A stretch of 64,000 bases of DNA from Trichobilharzia regenti (lineage: Eukaryota > Platyhelminthes > Trematoda > Strigeidida > Schistosomatidae): assembly GCA_944472135.2 (NCBI GenBank), contig OX235262.1:84852903-84916902 (forward strand), written 5' to 3'. Of this stretch, positions 46,560 through 56,984 are shown piece after piece (the first letter of the stretch is position 1; each line of letters begins with the position of its first letter). The notes beneath the pieces were generated by a model. It searched no databases, was not told the DNA's origin, and saw nothing but the letters and a program-made list of their open reading frames with translations. The translations under genes were made by a program, and so were the position numbers.

Positions 46560-46790
46560 ACTTGAAGTCAGTTGGTGGATGCTGACTAACAGTGGAATCC
46601 AGGCTGCGCATTTCTTCCTATTCGGGACTCGTCATCTGGATGTACCTGTTTTCATCGGAGAGTGATGGTGTTCCCACCAGGGCTCGCACCCAATGGCCAT
46701 AGTTTCAAACGCCAAAGCGTTGTCCACCACGAGAGCCACCTCTTGTGTAACGGGTCATATTAATTATTTATTTCAATTTCTGATTGCGTT
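46560..46790 (-). repeat. SINE-H copy, minus strand
   Basis: AACAGTGGAATCCAGGCTGC, GGACTCGTCATCTGGATGTA, CACCAGGGCTCGCACCC (B-box), then CCACGAGAGCCACCTCTTGT. The core first C is A (AGATGACGAG), and GAAGAAATG shows a stem II change, so cleavage is unlikely. Confidence 0.82.
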
Positions 46791-48174
46791 TTAAAGAAAG
46801 ATATGTGGATTTTATGACCAGGAACATAATCTCATTTCTAATGTACTTGGAAACAGATAAACAGAGATAGAAAAGTAATGCCATTCCGTTTGGCTATGAA
46901 AAAAGTCAGATGAAAAATTATATCCCCATACAAATAATAGCTTCATATTTAAACGTCTATACTCAAAGATCCCCAAGCATCCTTACAATTAGTGCTGCTG
47001 CTGCTGCCGCTTCTAATACTACAATCTTTCTCAAGTATTCATTCCATCTCTTTGTTGTTTATAAATAGATTTAGGTAGTTATGAGCTGTAGTCATATTTT
47101 ATTCATTAAAACTCAAAGTACTAAGTTCTGCTTTAAACACTTGGGTGAAATCTGTTGTTCTTTATGTTCCACTGCAGCTTGAGCTACGAAAAGTGTAACA
47201 AATTACGAAATACTAATGTTAATTATAAACAGTTGACAGCATCCCGATGATGGAGATGTAGCTGATTGGTTTAATCACATGACTTTCAATTATCAGGCTC
47301 TAGGTTTGAATCTCCTTCACCTGTTCCTACCACCTAGACGACCGCTACGTGCAGAAAAATAAGTGCTACTGACAGCCTTGAACACTAGAAACCTTTCACA
47401 AGAAACTTCATCCAAACAATATATTTTATTTAGTGGATTAACTGAGAATAATACAATTAACTAATATTATTATTCCTTTGGTTTCGAATTGGAACATAAC
47501 ACTTCAACAGAATATCTCTATTTCGTCCTGTTCTCTGATGTCCTCTTCAGACAGATTCGAAATTTGAATGAGGCATTTAGAAGACAAATTTTGCGAGACG
47601 ATATCATTTCGTATATCATGATCTTTCTGAATATGATTGGTCATTAGTATATACATTTGTTTTTATTTAACTGAGTAACAGTCGTGAACTTTACTTTATT
47701 TTACTATTGTTAACCATGTTAGTTGTAAAGCGGTTGTAAAAAAACTACGAATTGACATCATCTTGCGAAATTTGCCTTCTGAATGCCTTATTCAAATTTA
47801 TCAAAGCGACTTATTGTTCTAAGATTCAAGATTGAGCGTAAACCGTTATCTCCCCATCATATGATCACTTTCGCGTCAAACTTTGACTTCAGAATAGTCG
47901 TTTCACACTCGTGAATCACTTGAGTGATTAGCTCTTGATGTCACTCAACAGTCTACTCAGCGTATTTCCAATCCATCTCCATTTCTCTAGGCATGTTTAT
48001 TGGATGATTTGTTCTTAAATGGTTCGTTCTTAAAGTCTCTTGTTGGTAATTGTTTCTGACCAGCAAAGGCAGCCGTTGATTACTGTCTGCAACATCCTGT
48101 TTCAAATGCCCTTCTTGATACTCGGACCAAATCTCGGAACAGTAAAGAAGAACTGGTTCTCTCTCTCATTGTAT
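46791..48174. other. Intronic DNA with one weak tRNA-like motif
   Basis: At 47245-47325, GATGTAGCTGATTGGTTTAA and CTAGGTTTGAATCTCCTTC resemble A- and B-boxes. Nothing else is recognised apart from a small CTG-like run near 46995. Confidence 0.35.
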
Positions 48175-48300
48175 ATATATAACAATAACAATTTCGCTTT
48201 ATTCCAGAAACAGTACTTGTGGTACAGTGTGGAATTTTCAGCACATATCTACAATATTGCATCTAATTTCATCGTACATTTAAAAGGAGTATTATAAAAA
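48175..48300 (-). mobile_element. CR1/Jockey-like LINE 3' end
   Basis: CTTTATTCCAGAAACAGTAC, TGTGGAATTTTCAGCA and TACAATATTGCATCTA align with the 3' UTR of the 39.3 kb copy (39312-39395). No coding part is left. A low-complexity A-rich tract follows to about 48430. Confidence 0.65.
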
Positions 48301-48788
48301 AAAAAAAATATTTAAAAAAAACAAAAAAAACAATAACAACAAAAAACCAAAAAAGAAACAGAAATAACAAAAAAATGCAATAAAAATACCAAGTAAAAAG
48401 GAAGATAAACACAAATAATGAAAAAAATATTTCAGTATTGGTTAGTGGAAGCTACGATATGAGTATGCGTGGTGAACAGTAACAGCTATAATCATACGGG
48501 AAATTATGAGATGTTCTTAAAAAAATGTTTATAGCTAAGATGATCAGTTAATTTGATTGAACAACACTAAGCAATCATAAGATAAACATTTCAGGTTGTA
48601 TTTTTTTTTATTGTCAGCACTAATGCAGTTGTTTGTAGTGGTAGTGTGAGGAATCATGTATAATACAAAATTTTTTAAGATGGTGATAGTGGCAATAACA
48701 AACAAGATTGTCAGTTAAATAGTGCCGAACAAAGAACAACCACAAAACTAATGTTACATGATGGTTAATGACGGGACAATTTTTAATA

Positions 48789-48792
<4 letters not shown>

Positions 48793-48828
<36 letters not shown>
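48793..48828. repeat. (AT)n microsatellite
   Basis: Uninterrupted AT dinucleotides. Confidence 0.95.
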
Positions 48829-48830
<2 letters not shown>

Positions 48831-49306
48831 CCAAACGAGTGATTCAGCGAAGAGACTCTTCTCAATGAATTTATAGTCAAGCTGTACAATCGTATAAATA
48901 TGGTTTTTAAGAAGTTATATCCAGTGAGGGAATTGAATCATAGATGTGAATGCATAAAAATAATAATAATAGTAGTATGAAATGCAATTAAAACTAAAAT
49001 GTTTGTGATTATAATCAAAGATAAACGTCAAGTGGCAAAGCAAATTAATATGGAACTTGAAAAAGGGTGTGCAGTTATAGGATTAGTAGACAAATCGAAT
49101 AAAATAAAAACGTTACGTAATATTGTGTGAAATTTGATAGCATAGAATTGATTTAGAATGACAAGTGGAAAAGTGAGTAGTAGTAATAGTAACAGTTGAC
49201 GTAATAAGGAGGAGTACACAAATTGAATAGACAAAATGAAAAAATGAAAAATTGGTAGAGCTGAAATATGATTGGGGATTACCAACCATACTTTAGGATA
49301 GAGGGA

Positions 49307-50118
49307 TTAAGACCATGAAAGTTGGCGGGGTTGAAGGAACTTTTTCTGTACACAGAGATCTGGCTTTTCTGTTTCGATAGCCAAAGATGGCTTCAGCAAT
49401 AAAGATGAGTTAGTTACGTAGGGATTTGGCTTAATTACTTTTGCCTTGTAAATGACTTTAAAGGCGGAGGCTATTGAAATAGCGTGATCATTATCGATCA
49501 GATGTTCAATGATCGCGCTTCTTATTGCTGCACTTCCACCTCTTCATAACCATGCAGGATAGTGTTCTTGCACCGTCTTGGACGAAACTTGAGTCGAACG
49601 ACCGATATACCTAGCTCCACACGAGCAGTTGAATTGATATATACATACAGAGTCGGTCAACAGCGGGATCTTGTCCTTTAGGTTATTGAACAGTAATGGT
49701 CGACTAGTAAAGGCTATTCTCAGAGATGCAGCAGGGAATGTTCTTTGCAGGGTCTGTGATATCCTTCATTTCATGACATCGGAAATTATGTCTCCTTTGA
49801 ATTCCAAGCTCTTAGATAGGAATGATAAGTCATGTTTTACACTCTTATCTACAAAACGCGGTAGAAATCCATTTTCTATTAGGATTTTCCTCAAAAGATA
49901 TAACTCATTTTCCACAGTATCAGGGCTACATATGCGCCGAATACGAGTGGCAACCGACCGGACCAGCTGTAGATTACCCAGTTGTAGAAATTTATCAGTT
50001 GACCATTCCATGACAGCTTTCGGTAAATCGACCTCTTCAGAGTTCCATCGGTCCTCCTTGATAAGTTCACATCGAGGAAATGAATGCTAGACTCATTCTC
50101 TATTTCGAGTGTGAATAT
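49307..50118 (-). pseudogene. Penelope-like RT end plus GIY-YIG endonuclease, disrupted
   Basis: Minus strand. It starts IENESSIHFLDVNLSRRTDG, shifts frame near 50010, and continues LVRSVATRIRRICSPDTVEN and ILIENGFLPRFV. After another break comes CIYQFNCSCGARYIGRSTQV, the endonuclease core, then YPAWL and a stop codon, and IIEHLIDNDHAISIASAFKV. It ends EKPDLCVQKKFLQPRQLSWS with a TAA at 49307-49309. An (AT)n run marks the right edge near 50115. No palm is present. Confidence 0.85.
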
Positions 50119-50363
50119 ATATATATATATATATATAAGAACTGGTTAATTTGTGTTCAAATTCAGTTGTTTTTCTCTTATCTTGCTACTCACCATACAT
50201 CAGTTGTCTTCAATTCACGTGCACCTAATAACTCTTTTCGATTGAATAAGTTTCGAAATTCTAATTGTAATAAACTTCACTTTGTTTTTAAAAGTATTAC
50301 TGATTTGTGTTCAGAATCCCGTTCAATGTCAGTTTTCCCCCTTGAAAACAATTTTTCTAATAG

Positions 50364-50558
50364 GTATCAAAGAGTACTGGAGTAGATTTCAAACAGCTGA
50401 GAGTATGGACAGCATTCTATTGTGCTATATTTGGTTTTTTATTTGTTGGATGTAACATGTCTGGTATAGCTAATCATATACGCAGATCAGTTGAAGAAGT
50501 CTACAATTCATTTATTGGATTCTTTTTTTTATTGAAAGCTTTATTCACAATGTTTTTA
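50364..50558 (+). CDS. SLC4-family transporter, exon 4 (membrane segments 4-5)
   Basis: Acceptor TTTTTCTAATAG ends at 50363 and the reading frame is phase 0 (VSKSTGVDFKQLRVW). It matches the AE1 stretch that reads GLEYIVGRVWIGFW. Two hydrophobic helices follow: TAFYCAIFGFLFVGC, then FIGFFFLLKALFTMFL after a charged RRSVEEVYN loop (AE1: SRYTQEIF). At the end of this second helix human AE1 has the DIDS-reactive lysine motif KLIKIF; no lysine is seen at that position here. The donor is TTA|GTAAGT, phase 0. Confidence 0.95.
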
Positions 50559-50794
50559 GTAAGTGACACATTTTTTTCTCTGATTCAATTTTGTTATTTT
50601 TTATTATTTTGAATAAACAACCGAAACACGTTTTAGCTTATTAAAGTCTATGGTGTTGTAGTCAGTTTCCGATTTCGCAAATGCCTTTAGCAAATTCTGG
50701 ATATTGTTCCAGATGCCTTTCACCAATACTAGTGTTAAAGGAATAAAATACTCATTGATACAAACAGTCAACAGTAAATTTCAAGTTATATCAT

Positions 50795-51390
50795 AAAATG
50801 AAACCAGTTAGACAACCATTAAAAACTACTGAATACTGGATAGCTGTTTCTTCCTACTTTGCGATTCCCAAGCAGTATGCACCCATGACCCCGTTGGATA
50901 TCTAACATACAACACTGAGATGAAAAGGAAGACCAACTAACCATTCATCCACTGGAACAGAACTCAATGATCTATAAATATAACTCCGGCTAATTTACGA
51001 TATACAGCAGCACTACTAGCCAAGGTCATCGGCGAGTACTTACCCTGATACGCGACTTGATAAACCCACTGATTCGACTTGTTACTAAAACTGAAGGTGA
51101 CTTCATCTTATAGGCAGTCACTGTTGAGTATTAGCTTTAGTGTTATTTTCCCTGGATAAAGTGAGCAGTCTTACTTCCAGCATTGCCTTCTTTCCAGACT
51201 CAATATCAACCTAGGTGAACTTTATGAGTACGTTGGCTGGGAATCCTACCCTCACCATTTTCGCGGTTGACACGAATTACACCTTTGAAATACCGCCGCA
51301 AAACGGTGAAGTGAGCACTTGGGTTTGACCTGGGAACGTTTCGATGTACGGCCGAATGCTTTACCATTGGGCTAAACAGCTAATTTCGTG
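50795..51390 (-). repeat. Diverged SINE-L copy followed by a tRNA-like repeat
   Basis: 50795-51140 keeps the SINE-L order (AACCAGTTAGACAACCATTA, GGATAGCTGTTTCTTCCTAC, AGGCAGTCACTGTTGAG). 51140-51390 ends, on the minus strand, in TTTAGCCCAATGGTAAAGCA (A-box) and CCCAGGTCAAACCCAAG (B-box remnant). Confidence 0.5.
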
Positions 51391-51590
51391 ACGACTTAAT
51401 ATGACTTTACAGTCATTGGTAAAATGTGTGGTCTAAATGCTTACAAATTCCATAAGACGTTATCGAAACGGCTGACCGAGATTACTCTTCTTCTGCAATC
51501 AGCCATATACAAATTTTAGAATATTTTGTTGCCTAGTTTATTGTATTAAACATACGTTTATGTTTTTTTACTCATTTTATACATTCACAG

Positions 51591-51749
51591 TTAATTCCTT
51601 CCAAACCAAAAGATAGCTCTATAGCTGCTAGTTTGTTTTATTATCAGAAATTAGCTGTAGCTGGAGTTACTTTATTTTTGGCATTTATCATGCTTCAGTT
51701 CTGTTTGATACTTGCTCAGTTGAAAAGAGGAAATTATTTCAGAAGAAAT
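51591..51749 (+). CDS. SLC4-family transporter, exon 5 (membrane segment 6)
   Basis: The acceptor ATTCACAG ends at 51590 and the donor AAT|GTAAGT follows 51749. The exon is 53 codons, phase 0 at both ends. A short polar extracellular loop (LIPSKPKDSSIAAS) is much shorter than in vertebrate AE proteins. It leads to the helix LAVAGVTLFLAFIMLQFCLIL and a basic stretch QLKRGNYFRRN, the place of the AE motif FLRKFKNSRFFP. A Merlin transposon begins only 39 bases after this exon. Confidence 0.93.
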
Positions 51750-51787
51750 GTAAGTCATGCCTTTTTATTTTTTAGTTAACACTTTTT

Positions 51788-52630
51788 GGCAAAGTTAAAC
51801 TTTAAGCACCAGCAGCTACCCATCAGCGAATGACCTTCAACGGACCAATCACAAGAAAGAGGGACTTTTGATTAAGGAAAACGTATATTTATGGAAAAAA
51901 GCATAAAAGCTGCATAAAACTGTTACATAAGGTATCCTTCTCTAGCATGTGACTGAAACATTTCCCAGTTTAGCATAGGAGAGACAACAGAAAAGTTACT
52001 TCACATTCTTTACATGTATTCATCCAAATCACTATAAATGAGATCCATTTGTAGACCTAATCCTATTTGTTAATCTTCCGCGAAATCCTTCTATAGAATT
52101 CGTGTGTGTAATTGGATCCCCAAAATCCCTAAGATGGTTCACTCGGTGATGAACATATCCAAGAGATGACAGCGAGTTATAACCTTTCCATTCATCAGTA
52201 TGTACAATGGATCTCTGTTTCACAAGTCGAGTGACAATAGGTACTAAGGTAGTAGACTTTCTGTCTGGTATACTTTCCATGAATACTTTTCGCAGGAAAA
52301 TGCCATACAAACCGATCACCCAAACATTGTTGGCTCGCTTACGACCACGGTTGTATTTTTTCTTCAGTAACACAGTTTTGTTCCCGTGTACAACGATACC
52401 TTCTACGCCTATCAACAAAGTTATTCTCTCCATTCTCTAAGAGGCGATATCTCTCCTTCCTAAGCAACCTCAAATCCAGGCAATACTGCAAAACCTTATC
52501 CTCATCTAACTACAAGCGCAACTTCGTTTGATACGAATCAAGCGCTATACAACCTTGAACTGGCATGCATGAGCCTCATCGTAACATCCCCTGATTGGTA
52601 GTTTATGGTGCTTAAATTTTCGCCTTGGCC
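51788..52630 (-). mobile_element. Merlin-superfamily DNA transposon with 9-bp target duplication
   Basis: Cut-and-paste element related to bacterial IS1016/IS1595. Its ends are inverted: left GGCAAAGTTAAACTTTAAGC, right (complement) GGCCAAGGCGAAAATTTAAG, with similarity running on for about 40 bases (CACCA..CTACC.ATCAG). ACACTTTTT directly repeats at 51779-51787 and 52631-52639. The element is only 843 bp and encodes a partial transposase on the minus strand. It sits in intron 5, 39 bases after exon 5. Confidence 0.92.
52032..52433 (-). pseudogene. Merlin transposase (IS1595/ISXO2-like), truncated
   Basis: A frame of 133 codons with KYNRGRKRANNVWVIGLYG, DRKSTTLVPIVTRLVKQRSI, VHTDEWKGYNSLSSLGYVHH and HTNSIEGFRGRLTNRIRS. 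These are the family blocks carrying the DDE-type residues. The second Asp (HTDEW) and the final Glu (NSIEGF) are visible. At the first Asp position, just before the KYNRGR block, the sequence reads HGNKTVLL, so the acid appears to be Asn. The N-terminal zinc-binding region is not found upstream. The protein is probably inactive. Confidence 0.88.
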
Positions 52631-52789
52631 ACACTTTTTCGAAAAAATGCTCAACTTACAAAAGTTTCGGGAACTGTACTATTAACAGCAGTAAAAATAT
52701 AGAGTGTGGATTTAGCTCTGAATGATTTCATCGATATTTTTGGTGTTAATATAAACTGAATTTGCAACAATAAACTGTTCAACTCAGGT

Positions 52790-53010
52790 AAATCCTTAGT
52801 GACTGCAGTGAGTTGAAGACTTATTTAGCACGTATATTACATTACTTAGTTTGGAAAGTGTCTGGGTGATAGTTCAAAGGTCACTTGCTCAGATTTAAAC
52901 GCTGCTGGTTCCTCTGTCATTTCGCCTTCGATTACCACGAAATTCATCATGGCTATCTATAAAGACACATCAAGGATTTTGCATTCGAAGTCTCTCAAAA
53001 GTAGAACCAT
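52790..53010 (+). repeat. Mixed remnant of SINE-D tail and Penelope-like terminal repeat
   Basis: TTAGTGACTGCAGTGAGTTG and GGTGATAGTTCAAAGGTC follow the order of the 15.8 kb tail. AATTCATCATGGCTATCTAT and AAAGACACATCAAGG resemble the terminal repeat at 17.2 kb. Confidence 0.4.
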
Positions 53011-53334
53011 TCAACTTGCCATAGGTAAAAATAATGTAATAGCGAAGTGGAAGAGAACTATTAGATAAAAAAGGTTTAGGAATCTGGAAGATGATCGGAT
53101 TTGAACACTTCTGCACCGCTGTCATGTATTTTCAGCTACATCACTAAAAGTGTTCAACCGGTGTTTAATAACGCCTCCGTGACTCAAGTAAGACATGTAC
53201 ATATGTAGAGTAAAATATGGAGAAAAGTAAAATTTTACAGAGGAAATCTCAGGATACATACAGGAACTTCATTCGGCATTTGATGAATTGTATTATCTTT
53301 AGCACAGGCTTAATATCTGACTTTCTATTAACCA

Positions 53335-53700
53335 ACCCGTATACTTGGTTGGAGGATTTCATCATGAACTGATATCAGTTAAAGAATCATTGGAAAACTT
53401 GGAAGTACTGGACAGCTATTTCGTCCTAAATTGGGACTCTTCATCAGTACGCACCCACCGGGATTCGAATCCAGGACCTTCTGGTTACAAGGCTAGCGAG
53501 CTCGTAGACCATTAGGAAACTGGGACCCGATCCACTGCCCCATGATAACAAATTTATGCCAATCCATGAAATTGCGCAACCACTTCGTAATGTCGTCTTC
53601 GATGAGTTAACGCCCCAACCTGTCGCACCCGACTGCTCACAGCTTCTCACTAGAAACCCACGTCACTGCCTGAATAGGGCCAGTCGCTAGTGAGCATGAG
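53335..53700 (-). repeat. SINE-L copy, full length
   Basis: GGATTTCATCATGAACTGAT, GACAGCTATTTCGTCCTAAA, GGGACTCTTCATCAGTACGC, GGGATTCGAATCCAGGACC, then GGCCAGTCGCTAGTGAGCAT at the right end. One of the best copies for defining the family. Confidence 0.88.
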
Positions 53701-54239
53701 ATGTGCACCGTATACTGCTTTACAGATTTTACTTTATACTTATGATACATAGCTGATTGCAGTAAAAAATATGGCATCGTTACATGTTTTGCTTCACGAG
53801 TGACTTCGTTCAGTCTCCGCGTTAGCTGAAATAACACGCTGAAGTAGGGTGGAGCGTTTGAGGCAAAGAAAAACGTTAATTGATGAGATTGTGAAGTTTC
53901 ATCAGTCGATGTGGCTAGGAAATGAGCCACTCATGTAGAGCCACCACTTTATTTTAAAAAGCATATCAAGTGTAATAAGAGTTAGTCAGATGAAATCAAG
54001 ACAAGAATTATTGAAGTAGCTGTCATTTTATCAAGGTCATCTAAGATGGTGTAGACTACCTGCTAAGAATCAGTAGTTTAAGATACTTAGTAATATGGCT
54101 CAAAATCACACATGATAGAACACATGTATTTGCTTAGTATCACCTTTCAAATCCAGAAAATCGTTACCTAATTGTTCTCTTCATCTCACCCATCGTTGTT
54201 CATTGCATAGTTACCCCGTTTGTGTTAGCCTTTATGTGT

Positions 54240-54560
54240 TTTTAATTGGGGGATCGTGACTAGCACTGGAATTCAGGATGCGCATTTCGCCCTATTTGGG
54301 ACCTGTCATCTGGATGTACTTTCATTTATCGGTGAGTGATGATGTCCCACCGAGGCTCAAACCCAGTGACCATAGTTTCAAACGTTAAAGCTTTATCTAC
54401 CAGACAACTTGAGCCACGAGAGCCACCTCTTGTGCAACGGGTCATATTAATTTAATTGAATTTTAGATTTTCCCGTCGACTGACTGAACCGAAGTGGTCG
54501 GTCTCAGGTTGACATGTCGGCTTCTTGTTCAGATATTTTGACGATGTCTGGGCATTTAAT
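54240..54560 (-). repeat. SINE-H copy, minus strand
   Basis: CTAGCACTGGAATTCAGGAT, CGCCCTATTTGGGACCTGTC, CCACCGAGGCTCAAACCCAG (B-box), CCAGACAACTTGAGCCACGA, then the 3' end AATTTTAGATTTTCCCGTCG reads at the right, showing that a second 3' piece lies there in the same orientation as the 25.4 kb piece. The core is mutated (GATGACAGG). Confidence 0.8.
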
Positions 54561-54870
54561 TAGTATTTAAATAAGTGGCACCTTGACCTGATGCATTTCT
54601 GTGTAGCGTCCTACTCTGATCTATCTGCTAGTGATTGCATTACTTCAAACTTTTACCATTCATGAAAGGAGAACAAGAGTCGGTAATAGGTTTAACAAAG
54701 GAGATGGTGTATAAGAGTATCCTGAATTTATTCCCACATTTATTGTCTGATATGTTGGCTATTTTACTGTTTACTTTCATTATTTTTACGGTCTGAATAA
54801 GTATTACATGTTAACTATACTAAATGTGCATAATGCATTTTCATATTTTCATTAATTGTGTATATTATAG

Positions 54871-55136
54871 ATTCGAAAACTTCTAGGTGCATTGAATGTA
54901 CCTTTGGGTATGCTATTAATTACTGGATTGGAGAGAATATTTTTTAGAGGTTATAATTTACCAACTGTAAATATACCTCCATCAAATCAAGTCAATGCTT
55001 CAACATGGGTGAATTCACCAGATTTCTCACGTTTATTAGACTACAGTAAAGCACCGTCTACACTTATCCATGGTACTTCAGCGGCTCTTGGAATAGCTTT
55101 AGCAATAATTATTTTTACTGAAGCCGCTTTAAATGG
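54871..55136 (+). CDS. SLC4-family transporter, exon 6 (membrane segments 7-8, anion-site glutamate)
   Basis: Acceptor TATTATAG ends at 54870 and the donor is GG|GTAAGT, phase 2. It encodes a helix (LLGALNVPLGMLLITGLERI), an extracellular loop with the N-glycosylation sequon NAS (residue about 395 of the assembled product), and helix STLIHGTSAALGIALAIIIF. The last helix ends IIIFTEAALNG. The Glu (about residue 437) lines up with E681 of human AE1 (IFMETQ), part of its anion site. The loop is long and unlike vertebrate members. Confidence 0.95.
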
Positions 55137-55384
55137 GTAAGTTTTGTTTAACTGATTGGTTGTACAATTTACATATCTTGTTGATGTTGTTATGCTCTCT
55201 GATCTGGGTGATATAACTACTAAGTTATCATTGTCCCTTTAACAACAGTTTCAGCGAATAATTCCTAATGTATGAACTATTTGCCTCTCCTCATGACCTT
55301 CCTGTAGACTTCTTCGTTATACTTGAGTCCACTTGATATTGATCTCCTTGTCACTTACCTTTTTTTGACTAATGAATGAATTGT

Positions 55385-55413
55385 GGCCCAAGTGGTCTAG
55401 TGGATAACGCTTT
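55385..55413 (+). repeat. SINE-H head fragment
   Basis: GGCCCAAGTGGTCTAGTGGA, then TAACGCTTT, is the start of the SINE-H head. It stops abruptly at the first base of a tRNA-Asp. Confidence 0.75.
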
Positions 55414-55488
55414 TCCTCGACTATATAGGGGTGAGTATCTACGCCTGTCACGTGGAAGGGCCAGGTTCGATTCCTGGTCGAGGAGCCA
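55414..55488 (+). tRNA. tRNA-Asp(GTC)-like sequence with encoded CCA, probably a retro-relic
   Basis: TCCTCGA pairs with TCGAGGA as the acceptor stem. The D arm region TATATAGGGGTGAGTATC, anticodon loop CTGTCAC (GTC, Asp) and T arm CCAGGTTCGATTCCTGG all fit, followed by G and then CCA. The length of 72 plus CCA is right. The anticodon stem has a mismatch (TACGC/GTGGA). Eukaryotic tRNA genes do not encode CCA, so the CCA points to a processed tRNA that was copied back. An ordinary gene followed by chance CCA is the alternative. Confidence 0.7.
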
Positions 55489-55720
55489 GTGCGTCGGTGG
55501 CATAGTGGTTAGGACGCTCGCCGACCATGCGCATGGTCTGAGGTTCGATCTCCGGCCACACACGCACTCCTTTACCTCGCTAAGCCAGAAATAATGCTAG
55601 TAAAGAGGAAAGGTTGGGGATGAGGCTAGCAACCCCATCCTGTAAAAATTGAACACTTCTACAGAAACTTCAAGCCACTAGCTTGAAGCCCTATGTTCCA
55701 TTGGGGAACGTGAAGGAAAA
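55489..55720 (+). repeat. SINE-A copy
   Basis: It begins directly after the tRNA-Asp CCA: GCGTCGGTGGCATAGTGGTT, GAGGTTCGATCTCCGG, CACGCACTCCTTTACC, GAGGAAAGGTTGGGGATGAG, and CCATTGGGGAACGTGAAGG at the end. Confidence 0.9.
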
Positions 55721-56261
55721 TATTGAGAAAGAAAAATGAATTTAATCTGTATCCACATATCTATTAATTGAAGTTAATTTGAGTATCAAGTTTCAAGCGT
55801 TTTTCTGGTATTTCTCATCTTTCCATTGTCAAAGTCCTTTATCCGGTCCCAAATGAATTAACTTGTACACTTGTTCATGTGAATTTATATGAACCAAACT
55901 GTTAGTTTGTTTATGTCTTCATACAAAGATGAAGATGGCATGAGGATAATGGTTTTTTTACAGTATATGCCACTTCATTTAAGCCGTATATATTTCTCTG
56001 AAATCCTTCTTTTTTGTAACTGACTTCTTTATCATCTTATCTTCCATGTGAAGAAGGACTTTAAACTATTCTATCCTGAACAAATCACACAATCGAAACA
56101 AGACACCACCATCTTTCACATGTTCCAACTTCAATATTCCGTCATTTCATTGTACTGGTTATGATTATTATTATTATTTTGGAATGTCACATAAATTATC
56201 AGCTGACCTTTGCATTTGATCATGTCAAAAATATTTCCATCACTATCAGCAAATAAATTCA

Positions 56262-56290
56262 CACACACACACATGCACACATACACACAA
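56262..56290. repeat. (CA)n microsatellite, interrupted
   Basis: CACACACACACACATGCACACATACACAC. The 500 bases before it show no recognised feature. Confidence 0.9.
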
Positions 56291-56429
56291 GAATATACTG
56301 ACTAGTTAATTTTTGTTCAGGATAAAATCTTTTTTTTTTTAATTTCATACGTATTTTCATGAAATTATGTGATTAGAAGAACCTTAGAACACTTAATTGT
56401 TTTTTGATGGATGATTATACAGAGGCAGA

Positions 56430-56690
56430 TGAGAATAGTAAATAGGATGAGTGACATCGCGCGTCAGCCCATTGCTCGAGTGGAACCAGGCCGAAAGGGA
56501 AGCGGTGAGTGGGACGTAGGTGCAAGGGTGACATGGAGGAGATCGTGTGAAGAGGAGTCGAAACAGTATGGACTAACATGGGTGTAGGTGAAAAGAACAG
56601 CAGAAGACAGAAGCAAGTGGAGACGTGCAGCTGGAGCCCTTTGTTCCACTAGGAACTCAAGGGAACAATAATAATAATCTTCTTTGAGAT
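56430..56690 (+). mobile_element. RTE 3' end, lineage with ATAATAAT tail
   Basis: The plus strand codes ARQPIARVEPGRKGSGEWDV, then ARVTWRRSCEEESKQYGLTW and, across a stop, KWRRAAGALCSTRNSREQ, ending in AACAATAATAATAAT. It matches the 61.7 kb copy and differs from the 5.8 kb lineage. Confidence 0.78.
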
Positions 56691-56984
56691 CATCATTATA
56701 AAACATATTAGGCCATTGCTTAAAGGTTTGCTAAGACAAGGGCTTCTTAATCATGGTGTTTGGCAATCAACGGATTATAAATTTGTTTTTTGTTATAGTT
56801 TTAAGCATTGACTAGTCCATGATTACGAAGTGTACTTATTATCTGGAGACTAATTAAGTTTGCTCACGGGTATCCAGTTATATGAAAAGCATATTTTAGT
56901 ATTCTGTTAGCATAATTTGTTACTTTAATATGTTGTTAATCGTTACACAGTGATGCAACCATATTTTTATTCTATCAAATAAAA

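Noticed and set aside
46475..48828. AT dinucleotide runs as possible origins or matrix attachment sites
   Set aside because: They are simple microsatellites, and nothing beyond base composition supports a function.
22398..50363. A missing SLC4 exon inside the 28 kb intron
   Set aside because: Exons 3 and 4 join in phase and the alignment to AE1 is continuous across the junction, so none is needed.
52032..52433. Bacterial IS1595 transposase as a sign of contamination or recent bacterial transfer
   Set aside because: Merlin elements of this type are known in animals including schistosomes, and the copy has its own inverted ends and target duplication in an SLC4 intron.
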